This document shows, piece after piece, positions 1-5,432 of a stretch of DNA of 5,432 nt (positions within the stretch are counted from its first letter, which is position 1; each line of letters starts with the position of its first letter). Under the pieces are notes generated by a model. It ran no database searches. It had not been told where the DNA came from and was given only the letters and a program-made list of their open reading frames with translations. The DNA is from Planctomyces sp. (lineage in GTDB: Bacteria; Planctomycetota; Planctomycetia; Planctomycetales; Planctomycetaceae), in contig SYLK01000965.1 of assembly GCA_005809115.1 (NCBI GenBank), positions 1 to 5,432 on the forward strand. Reading direction: 5' to 3'. Position numbers and translations under genes: made by a program.

Positions 1-5
1 GAGGA
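1..5 (+). promoter_or_regulatory. Shine-Dalgarno of the DUF1559 gene
   Basis: GAGGA lies four bases before the ATG at position 10. It supports that ATG as the true start. The promoter itself lies left of the window. Confidence 0.6.
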
Positions 6-9
6 CTTC

Positions 10-1011
10 ATGAGAACGCGTCTTCGTGCCTTTACACTGATCGAGTTGCTGGTGGTGATTGCGATTATCGCGATCCTGATTGCATTGCTCCTGCCGGCCG
101 TGCAGCAGGCTCGAGAAGCCGCGCGGCGAACGCAGTGCAAGAATAACATGAAACAGATCGGGTTGGCGCTGCACAACTATCACGACGCGCATCTGGTGTT
201 TCCGGCCGGCGGAATTATCTGCGGGACGGACTTCGGTTCGGTCGCCGGGCTGTTTGGCGGTCTTTCCGGCCACAGTCTGTTTGCCAGCATTCTGCCCTAT
301 GTGGAACAGGCACCGGCCTACAATCGGCTGAACTGGAGTTTTTCGGGGTTCCCGGTCAATGCCGCGTCGATAGACGCCAATCATGAGCAAGTGACTCTGC
401 AGCCACTGCCTGTGTACATGTGTCCGTCGTCAACCACAGCGACGTTCAACGGTTACAATAAATGGCCGTCCCGCCCGAACTGGCCGTACATCTGTGGGCA
501 GGCAGTGACACATTACGTCGGAATCATGGGTTCGCTGCAGCAAAGCGGCGTCATGCGGTCGACGGCGGGGACGTTTTATCTGAACAGCAGAAAGGGCATT
601 CGTGATATGACCGACGGGACGTCAAACACGATGATCGTCGGCGAATACAGCGGCCTCGCCAAGGGCCAGAAGCTGACAGGGGTCGGTACGGCAGGTCCGG
701 ACGAGAACTATGGCTGGTTCAACACTTCCGCCTGGTTTGGTTTCTACGACAATGGCCGTGACAATTATCAGTATGCACTTCAGCTGGGTGCTTACAAACC
801 GGTGATTTATGCACCAAATGTCGCTTATTTTCTGTCTCCGACAACGCCCAGCAGTGCCTGTTACAACCAGTCGCTCAAGAGCAACCACGTGGGTGGCATT
901 CATGCACTCCTGGGTGACGGGGCCGTTCGCTTCCTCAGCGAAAATATCAGCCTGCAGACGCTGTATAATCTGGCGGACGTTGCCGATGGTAATCCGATTG
1001 GTGAGTTCTGA
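10..1011 (+). CDS. DUF1559 domain-containing type IV pilin-like protein
   Basis: Complete 333-residue protein of the DUF1559 (SBP_bac_10-like) family, which is greatly expanded in Planctomycetes and whose role is unknown. Residues 8-16 (FTLIELLVV) begin a class III (prepilin) signal and are followed by a hydrophobic helix to about residue 30. The predicted mature Glu5 is E12. Cleavage would follow A7, whereas the usual -1 residue is Gly. Family hallmarks follow in order: the AREAARRTQCKNN segment around C43, LALHNYHDA (residues 52-60), a CPSS motif at C138, DGTSNTMIVGE (202-212), and the C-terminal H-X9-DG motif from H293 to D303-G304. There are five cysteines (43, 71, 138, 162, 284). The length is normal for the family. 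The protein is probably exported and anchored through its N-terminal helix. The ATG start is supported by GAGGA just upstream. A stem-loop after the stop suggests that much transcription ends before the next gene. Confidence 0.95.
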   Translation: MRTRLRAFTLIELLVVIAIIAILIALLLPAVQQAREAARRTQCKNNMKQIGLALHNYHDAHLVFPAGGIICGTDFGSVAGLFGGLSGHSLFASILPYVEQAPAYNRLNWSFSGFPVNAASIDANHEQVTLQPLPVYMCPSSTTATFNGYNKWPSRPNWPYICGQAVTHYVGIMGSLQQSGVMRSTAGTFYLNSRKGIRDMTDGTSNTMIVGEYSGLAKGQKLTGVGTAGPDENYGWFNTSAWFGFYDNGRDNYQYALQLGAYKPVIYAPNVAYFLSPTTPSSACYNQSLKSNHVGGIHALLGDGAVRFLSENISLQTLYNLADVADGNPIGEF

Positions 1012-1040
1012 TTGACCGGCTGGTCCGTGGTGAATTCCGA

Positions 1041-1071
1041 CCAGAGTTTCCGTGCGGTCCGGAAGCTCTGG
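1041..1071 (+). terminator. Stem-loop after the DUF1559 gene, possible terminator or attenuator
   Basis: The arms 1041-1051 and 1061-1071 pair over 11 positions: CCAGAG with CTCTGG, one T-G wobble, and TTCC with GGAA. The loop is nine bases. It starts 30 bases after the stop codon. The following bases, CTTTGATT, are only weakly T-rich, so full Rho-independent termination is uncertain. It may act as a partial terminator or as a 3'-end-stabilising hairpin between two functionally different genes. Confidence 0.55.
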
Positions 1072-1169
1072 CTTTGATTGTGACTGCTCTGAATTTCCTC
1101 AGGGACGGTTGCTGCAAGTCATGCAGCGGTGGATTGTCTCGACCGAAGTCAGCGGGGGTAATCGGGACC

Positions 1170-1610
1170 ATGTGTGAAGTTCGCGTCGGCAGCGGTTGGT
1201 ATCTGCTGCTCGGTCTCATGATCGCGGGGATCGTGCCGGGCTGCGGAGATGCGGGTCCGGTGCGTGAGCCGGCACCTGTCAAAGGCAAGGTGTCATATCG
1301 CGGGACGCCGCTGACAAAGGGGATGGTGACATTTCAGTCGGAATCCGGGGCTCCGGGAATCGGGCAGATTCAGGCCGACGGGACATACAGCCTGACGGCC
1401 ATCGTTGGTCCGAACTCGGTGATGGTTGTCAACCGCGAGCCGGATCCCGGGCCGCAGGCTCCTGATTCTGAGAGGCGCCAGATTGAGGCAAAGAAGGCGG
1501 CAGCTGAGGCATCAAAAAGCGTCGTTCCTCCCAAATACAGCACGCCGGCGTCACCTCTGAAATTCGACGTGAAATCCGGAGAAAACACAGCCGATTTTGA
1601 CATCAAGTGA
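1170..1610 (+). CDS. Lipoprotein with transthyretin/carboxypeptidase-regulatory-like domain
   Basis: Predicted 146-residue secreted lipoprotein of a planctomycete family often annotated as transthyretin-like or carboxypeptidase regulatory-like. Residues 1-24 form a signal peptide with a hydrophobic core (WYLLLGLMIAGIV). A lipobox-like VPG-C places the lipidated cysteine at C25; Pro at -2 is atypical. The beta-sandwich follows: VKGKVSYRGTPLTKGMVTF (37-55), then the QADGTYSL turn (68-75). A charged, Lys/Ala-rich segment lies at about 100-117. The typical tail is PPKYSTPASPL (120-130) and DVKSGENTADFDIK (133-146). The frame stays open upstream to a TTG at 1074, but that codon abuts the stem-loop and would bury the signal peptide behind 32 extra residues, so the ATG at 1170 is preferred. 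Its ribosome site is weak (GGGGG at 1154-1158, GGGA at 1164-1167). Such genes very commonly sit beside DUF1559 genes. The molecular function is unknown. Confidence 0.88.
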   Translation: MCEVRVGSGWYLLLGLMIAGIVPGCGDAGPVREPAPVKGKVSYRGTPLTKGMVTFQSESGAPGIGQIQADGTYSLTAIVGPNSVMVVNREPDPGPQAPDSERRQIEAKKAAAEASKSVVPPKYSTPASPLKFDVKSGENTADFDIK

Positions 1611-1615
1611 CAATC

Positions 1616-1618
1616 GAG
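1616..1618 (+). promoter_or_regulatory. Weak Shine-Dalgarno deciding the sulfatase start
   Basis: GAG sits five bases before the GTG at 1624. The competing TTG at 1597 has GGAG at 1578-1581, with a spacing of about 15 bases, which is long. Both are weak. The short distance to the upstream stop (1608-1610) fits translational coupling. Confidence 0.3.
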
Positions 1619-1623
1619 TTCCA

Positions 1624-3417
1624 GTGAGTGCTTTCGCCGGTCGACGCGTGGTTTTCCTTGTGCTTGTGGCCGGCGCGGGGCTGCTCGGCATCTGGTGGTG
1701 GCAGACAAGCGCCCCTGCGCTGAACCTGCTGATGATTACGCTGGATACGACGCGTGCCGACCGTCTGGGGGCGTGGGGAGGTCCCGTCGGCCTGACACCG
1801 ATTCTGGATGATCTGGCTAAGCGGGGGATTGTGTTTGAACGCGCATATGCACCGGTTCCGATCACGCTGCCGTCGCATGCCAGTCTGATGACGGGGCTTT
1901 ATCCCCCCGAACACGGACTCCGCGTGAACAACGGCGTCAACCGACTGGGCGCCGATATTCCGGTGCTGGCTGAGCTGCTTGGCAAGCACGGATACCGCAC
2001 TGGGGCCTTCGTCGGGGCCTTCGTGCTCGACAGTCAGTTTGGTCTTGACCGGGGATTCGAACATTATGATGATGAGATGTCGTCAGATCATGTGGCGGCA
2101 GACGGCGATGCCCATGGTCATCGGATGCGAGCCGGGCAGGACGTGGTGAGCGCCTCGCTGGCGTGGCTGACTGGTCGCCGCCGGGAGCACTTTTTCTGCT
2201 GGGTGCACCTGTTCGACCCGCACACACCCTACAGCCCGCGGGAAGAACTGTTCGGAGAAAAATATCGAGATCGTCCGTACGATGCGGGGGTGGCCTGCGT
2301 GGACCGTCAGGTTGGACGCCTGCTGGATTTTCTGAAGCGGCACGGCCTTGAACAGCGGACTGTGGTGGTGGTGGCCGGCGATCACGGCGAATCGCTGGGT
2401 GAACATGGGGAACGTACGCACGGTTATACCCTGTACGACGCAACGATGCAGGTCCCACTGCTGATCCGCCTGCCGGGCAATGATCCGCCTGCGCGGCGTG
2501 TGGCGGTGCCCGTCTCACTGGTCGACGTCTTTCCGACGCTGCTGGAGCTGCTGAAAATCGATGCTCCATCAGGCTGCTCAGGACGAACACTGGTGCCCGC
2601 CGTGCGGGGAGAGCAACTGGACTCCGCAGCCTGTTATGCGGAAACCAACCATCCGTTCGAAGAGGCAGGGGCAGCACCTCTGCGTTGCCTGCTGACAGAC
2701 CGCTGGAAGTATATCCGCAGCCCTCGGCGCGAGTTATACGACCTGTCGAATGATCCACGGGAACTGCGGAATGTGGCGGAATTTCGGTCTGCCGAGGTCG
2801 ACGAGCTGGAGGCGGTTCTGCAGGAGCAGGAGGCGCGATTCGTGCAGCGCGATGCCCCCACGATCGTGCTCTCTCCGCCTGACCGACGGAAGCTGGCCAG
2901 CCTTGGCTATCTCGGAGGTAATGCCGCCGAAACTGTGACCGAGGAACAACTGCCGGACATCAAGGATCTGCTGCCGCACATCAACGCCCACAGTGATGCA
3001 CAGGGACTGATGCGTACTGGCGAATTCCAGTCGGCGATCGGACTGCTCGAACCGGTGGTCCATGCGGCTCCGGATTATTTCCAGGCATGGTTCAATCTGG
3101 GAGTCTGTTTTCAGCAGCTGAACCAGATCGCCGCGGCTGAGCAGGCACTGCAGCGCGCCGTGGAAATCGACGGAAATGCTCCGGCACGAATTGCGCTGAG
3201 TAAACTGTATCTCTCTCAGCAGCGCGTGGACCAGGCAATGCCACAGCTTGAGGCTGCCATCCGACTGGAGCCCAACTCCGTGGAAGGCCAGTTTCTGCTC
3301 GGTGTGGCATACCGACTTCAGGGGCTGGACCAGGAGGCTCGCCGGCAGTACCAGCGAGTATTGCAGCAGGACCCGGAATTTCTGCCGGCGCACCAGGCGC
3401 TGAAGGAACTGCCGTGA
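1624..3417 (+). CDS. Membrane-anchored sulfatase-like hydrolase/transferase with C-terminal TPR repeats
   Basis: Predicted 597-residue protein of the alkaline phosphatase/sulfatase superfamily. RR at 7-8 precedes one membrane helix (about 9-26), so the enzyme is probably anchored and faces the periplasm. The catalytic domain spans about 36-430. It shows LDTTRAD (metal Asp D41), TLPSHASLMTG (81-91), HLFDPHTPY (H195, D198, H200), AGDHGE (D253, H254), H266, a KYIRSP segment near K362, ELYDLSNDP (370-378) and SLGYLGG (426-432). In canonical sulfatases C/S-x-P-x-R supplies the formylglycine nucleophile. Here it is T81-L-P-S-H85, so a threonine nucleophile is the likely alternative, as in phosphoethanolamine transferases and LtaS. 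Residues 454-597 form about four TPR units (near 454-484, 485-518, 519-551, 552-585), suggesting a protein partner. Substrate unknown; it may be a phosphoryl rather than sulfuryl ester. The GTG at 1624 is chosen over an overlapping TTG at 1597 (606 residues). It probably forms an operon with the lipoprotein gene. Confidence 0.92.
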   Translation: MSAFAGRRVVFLVLVAGAGLLGIWWWQTSAPALNLLMITLDTTRADRLGAWGGPVGLTPILDDLAKRGIVFERAYAPVPITLPSHASLMTGLYPPEHGLRVNNGVNRLGADIPVLAELLGKHGYRTGAFVGAFVLDSQFGLDRGFEHYDDEMSSDHVAADGDAHGHRMRAGQDVVSASLAWLTGRRREHFFCWVHLFDPHTPYSPREELFGEKYRDRPYDAGVACVDRQVGRLLDFLKRHGLEQRTVVVVAGDHGESLGEHGERTHGYTLYDATMQVPLLIRLPGNDPPARRVAVPVSLVDVFPTLLELLKIDAPSGCSGRTLVPAVRGEQLDSAACYAETNHPFEEAGAAPLRCLLTDRWKYIRSPRRELYDLSNDPRELRNVAEFRSAEVDELEAVLQEQEARFVQRDAPTIVLSPPDRRKLASLGYLGGNAAETVTEEQLPDIKDLLPHINAHSDAQGLMRTGEFQSAIGLLEPVVHAAPDYFQAWFNLGVCFQQLNQIAAAEQALQRAVEIDGNAPARIALSKLYLSQQRVDQAMPQLEAAIRLEPNSVEGQFLLGVAYRLQGLDQEARRQYQRVLQQDPEFLPAHQALKELP

Positions 3418-3557
3418 CCACCCGCCTGGCTCGAGCGTCCTGAGTCCGCGAGAGCTGATCTGCCGCTGCATGTGCCGTGATCGTTGTCTGACGAATCCTG
3501 GGGCTTGTGCCTCCTGTTTCTGACCGAACAATTGCGGGAACCAACAAGAGTGCGGTT

Positions 3558-3587
3558 GGGAAGCATGGGGCGGGGGCGTGATGGGGG
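3558..3587 (+). other. Putative G-quadruplex-forming tract
   Basis: Four G-runs of 3, 4, 5 and 5 bases (3558-3560, 3567-3570, 3572-3576, 3583-3587) are separated by loops of 6, 1 and 6 bases, which meets the usual G3+N1-7 pattern. More G-runs follow at 3601, 3610, 3617, 3633, 3645, 3654 and 3665. Whether it folds in the cell is unknown. Confidence 0.5.
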
Positions 3588-3634
3588 CACAGCAGTTTTC
3601 GGGCAGCACGGGGGCTGGGGCGGCAGCATTCCGG

Positions 3635-3660
3635 GGGAGCCAAAGGGGACATCGGGAGCC
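3635..3660 (+). repeat. Short direct repeat GGGAGCC flanking AAAGGGGACA
   Basis: GGGAGCC occurs at 3635-3641 and 3654-3660, on either side of AAAGGGGACA (3642-3651). Short motifs of the AAAGGGGACA type are, from memory, common near REP-associated (Y1-type) transposases. The possible transposase remnant begins about 65 bases to the right, so this may be the relic of a repeat element or element end. That is inference. Confidence 0.3.
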
Positions 3661-3726
3661 ACTCGGGGCAAGGCATTTTGTCGCAGGCATGGCGACACGG
3701 GACTCTGCAGGTCAGGTGCTCAGGCC

Positions 3727-3942
3727 ATCAGTCCGACGTGGCTGGCCCGCAACAATGCTGAACAGCCTGCCGAAATCCCTCACCAGACAGCACCAGATTT
3801 TCGCATTCACAAACAGACGCTCGAACAGCGGTACCACATGCAGCGGATTCGAGCCGCTTTTGCCCGGCTGACTTTGCCGTGCTGGCCAGTCCAGCAGGCG
3901 GAGATAATCTGCCGTCGACATCGGCAGGAACCCTTTGTCGCT
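3727..3942 (-). pseudogene. Fragment of a planctomycete transposase-type protein (C-terminal part)
   Basis: Reading the minus strand, about 72 residues form a coherent block: SDKGFLPMSTADYLRLLDW, then an ARQ...PGKSGSNP segment, PLFERL, and LVRDFGRLFSIVAGQPRRTD, ending at a TGA at 3712-3714. This resembles the C-terminal region (GFLPM...YL.LLDWT.RQ...GKRG.IP...P...RL...W...V..FG..F...AGRP) remembered from abundant planctomycete proteins annotated as transposases, probably of the REP-associated Y1 type. The frame continues upstream to an ATG at 4066-4068, but residues before the block (positions 3943-4068) look non-homologous, and no N-terminal catalytic domain with an HUH motif is visible. It is therefore scored as a decayed remnant. 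It lies downstream of, and on the same strand as, the porin. The family assignment rests on recall of a pattern, not on a search. Confidence 0.5.
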
Positions 3943-4130
3943 GCAGCCAGTTCCTTGATTGTGAACACAGGGCCCGGTCTGGCCGGATCCGTCCAGTTCG
4001 TTTGACCCGCTCCAGCGGGGAAGAGCGCGAGGGTTCGCATTGCCGGATGTTCTGGCGAGTGGCCTCATGTTGCCGGGGATCTGTGCCGCCGTTCCGTGGG
4101 TCGTGGCAGGTTCGTTGCGTTGAGTGAGTC
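3943..4130. other. Gap between transposase remnant and porin, with a small hairpin
   Basis: No protein is recognised here. The one clear structure is a perfect five-base stem with a four-base loop: CCCGC (4006-4010), TCCA, GCGGG (4015-4019). No T-run follows on either strand, so it is not a standard terminator for the porin, which ends at 4131. It could be a REP-like hairpin near the remnant, but it is too short to claim. Confidence 0.35.
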
Positions 4131-5432
4131 TCAGAGTGCGACTTCACAGCGGAATCCGGCGACCAGTGAGTCGCGACCGTTGCCATTCGGGCGTTCGATG
4201 TATTGCAGGTCGGGCTGCAGCGTCAGCCAGCTGCGGACGCGCGCTTTGTAGAACAGTTCGAAGGCGGTTTCACTGGTCTGTCCGTTCAGGTCGCGAAGAT
4301 CCGGGCTGAATTCGATCACGGTAAATCCCGCTCCCAGCGTATCGGTGTCCCGATTTCGCAGCAAACCGCGGCAGACCAGTCCCGCGCCCCACGACTGGTC
4401 GACCTGATTGCGATCTGCGGGAGCCCAGCTGTACTGGAGAAAAGCTCCAAGGCCCTGTTCCCTGTCTTCGGATTCGGGCCACAGCGTCTGATCGAGAGTG
4501 GCGTAAAAACCGTGGTTGCTGCCGAAATCGGCACCGGCATCAACTGCCGCTGTGTCGCTGGTTGTGTACCAGCCGCCGCAGCGAACGAGGGTCAGCAGGG
4601 CGTCCTCATCCTCAGCAAAGGGCTGGTAGTCTGCCTGACCGATCACGAACACACCTCGATTCACCGCCGTCATCCACCACTGACCATGATCGGTGCCATG
4701 ATCATACACGCCGCCGCCAAGTCGCAGCTGACTGGCGGGCTGAAACAGCGACGAAACTCCCAGCGTCTGATAGGGCCACGTGGGCAACGGTACGTTGGCC
4801 AGCGTAATAAATGACGAATTCACGAAATCGCCGCCCAGATCGGCAAAGGCAAAGTTTTCGTTCGCATCCTGTCGGCCTGCCTTGACGGAGAACAGGTCTT
4901 CTCCGAACGTGTGCTGATACGTGTACTCTCCCAGCTGCGTGATATCCTGGTCGAGTCCGGTATCGATACTGCTGTAATACTGCCCGTCACCAATAAACTG
5001 CTGAGTCAGAGTGCGACCGTGGTCGTGCTGCAGATAGACCAGGAATTCGCCGCCGTCCCACCATCCGGCGTTCAGTGTATCCAGACGCAGGGTCAGGGCC
5101 ACATCGCCGCGATACCGCGTGGCTCCTTTTGTTGTGAGTCCGCCGCGGGCGTTGTTGAAGACTTCGCCGGTATAAAGCAACTCGGCGGTGATCGGGCCGG
5201 CCTGGTGCCACTCATCCCCGAACAGCGTGCTCTGGAGTTCTTCAGCAGCCTCGGCTTCCACTTCTTCACCACAGTCTTCGGAGTCAGCCTCCTGGTCGGT
5301 CTCGGCAGGGGGAAATCCCTCAGGATCCTCAGTGGCGAGAGAGATGCGGGATAATCCTCCGTCCGACTGTTCACACAGCAGCAGTGGCGAGGGGTGGGTG
5401 GTATCAGCAAAGGACCAAGTGTGGCGGCAGGC
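4131..5432 (-). CDS. OprB-family carbohydrate-selective porin, N-terminus beyond the window
   Basis: The visible 433 residues belong to an outer-membrane beta-barrel of the OprB (carbohydrate porin) family, which lets sugars or other small solutes diffuse into the periplasm. Family features, in order: LFGDEWHQAGPITAELLYTG and VFNNARGG at the barrel start (about 5150-5225), LTLRLDTLNAGWWDGGEF, alternating polar/aromatic strands, GFYATLDQTLWPE and GLGAFLQYSWAP in the middle, and the diagnostic ETAFELFYKARV...SWLTLQPDLQYIERP near the end (about 4180-4271), then the final strand VAGFRCEVAL. The last residue is Leu, not the usual Phe. The frame is open to position 5432. The only start-type codon in the last 170 bases is a GTG at 5259-5261, which would skip any signal peptide, so the gene most likely begins off the right edge. 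The part before the barrel (about 5235-5345) is a very acidic Glu/Asp/Pro-rich linker with one cysteine. The gene converges on the sulfatase unit and has its own promoter outside the window. Confidence 0.9.
   Translation of the reverse strand, partial: ACRHTWSFADTTHPSPLLLCEQSDGGLSRISLATEDPEGFPPAETDQEADSEDCGEEVEAEAAEELQSTLFGDEWHQAGPITAELLYTGEVFNNARGGLTTKGATRYRGDVALTLRLDTLNAGWWDGGEFLVYLQHDHGRTLTQQFIGDGQYYSSIDTGLDQDITQLGEYTYQHTFGEDLFSVKAGRQDANENFAFADLGGDFVNSSFITLANVPLPTWPYQTLGVSSLFQPASQLRLGGGVYDHGTDHGQWWMTAVNRGVFVIGQADYQPFAEDEDALLTLVRCGGWYTTSDTAAVDAGADFGSNHGFYATLDQTLWPESEDREQGLGAFLQYSWAPADRNQVDQSWGAGLVCRGLLRNRDTDTLGAGFTVIEFSPDLRDLNGQTSETAFELFYKARVRSWLTLQPDLQYIERPNGNGRDSLVAGFRCEVAL

Larger units (their letters stand above)
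3418..3726. other. Intergenic stretch without a convincing gene
   Basis: No frame on either strand shows a recognisable protein. Long open frames here read as Gly/Arg- or Pro/Ala-rich low-information sequence and start with unsupported TTG or internal codons. No clear Rho-independent terminator follows the sulfatase stop; the best inverted repeat (CCAAC 3541-3545 with GTTGG 3555-3559) has only a five-base stem. The right half is strongly G-rich on the plus strand and carries the quadruplex-like tract and short repeat listed separately. Confidence 0.6.

Noticed and set aside
1074..1102. Possible promoter for the lipoprotein-sulfatase unit with TTGATT as -35
   Set aside because: At 17 bases spacing the bases are CCTCAG, not a -10 box. 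GAATTT at 1091-1096 is too close.
1074..1169. N-terminal extension of the lipoprotein gene from a TTG at 1074
   Set aside because: It would place 32 polar/Cys-rich residues before the signal peptide, and the TTG lies directly after the stem-loop with no ribosome site.
1937..2758. Minus-strand open frame of 273 codons
   Set aside because: It is antisense to the sulfatase catalytic domain and Arg/Pro-rich, with no family features.
2734..3690. Minus-strand open frame of 318 codons
   Set aside because: It is antisense to the sulfatase TPR region, with Cys/Arg/Ser-rich low-information sequence. It is a shadow of a GC-rich gene.
3484..4005. Plus-strand open frame of 173 codons starting at TTG
   Set aside because: The Gly/Arg-rich beginning has no recognisable domain, there is no ribosome site or ATG, and its right half is antisense to the more convincing transposase-like block.
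4006..4019. Hairpin CCCGC-TCCA-GCGGG as a porin terminator
   Set aside because: The stem is only five pairs, no T-run follows on the minus strand, and it lies over 110 bases past the stop codon.
3418..4130. CRISPR array, tRNA or small toxin-antitoxin pair in the intergenic region
   Set aside because: No regularly spaced repeats, no cloverleaf or T-arm consensus, and no short paired frames with ribosome sites were seen.
4203..4814. Plus-strand open frame of 203 codons
   Set aside because: It is antisense to the clearly recognisable OprB-like barrel, with no domain or start signal.

Overview
The window looks like chromosomal DNA from a member of the Planctomycetes (Planctomycetota). The evidence is the pairing of a DUF1559 pilin-like protein (mature start FTLIELLVV, C-terminal H-X9-DG motif) with a small lipoprotein carrying a transthyretin/carboxypeptidase-regulatory-like fold, followed by a sulfatase-superfamily gene. 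This combination is very typical of that phylum. The DNA is moderately GC-rich, and several starts are GTG or TTG rather than ATG. Genus and species cannot be told from the sequence alone.

Layout. Positions 1-1011 (+) hold a complete DUF1559 type IV pilin-like gene with its Shine-Dalgarno at the window edge. A strong stem-loop (1041-1071) follows it. Positions 1170-1610 (+) hold a lipoprotein with a TTR-like domain. Positions 1624-3417 (+; alternative TTG start at 1597) hold a membrane-anchored sulfatase-like hydrolase/transferase with a C-terminal TPR array. Positions 3418-4130 contain no convincing intact gene. This gap includes a G-rich, quadruplex-capable stretch, a short motif that may be repeat-associated, and on the minus strand a degraded fragment of what looks like a planctomycete transposase-type protein. 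Positions 4131-5432 (-) hold most of an OprB-like outer-membrane porin whose N-terminus runs off the right edge.

How the genes may work together. The lipoprotein and sulfatase genes lie close enough to be co-transcribed and translationally coupled. All four recognisable proteins act in or outside the envelope: pilin-like surface protein, lipoprotein, periplasm-facing hydrolase and outer-membrane porin. The porin converges on the sulfatase unit from the opposite strand and is a separate transcription unit. No defence system, CRISPR array, tRNA, rRNA or integrated phage was seen. The most notable point is that the sulfatase-like enzyme has T-L-P-S-H where sulfatases carry C/S-x-P-x-R, so it should not be a formylglycine sulfatase. 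The rest is fairly ordinary planctomycete sequence.
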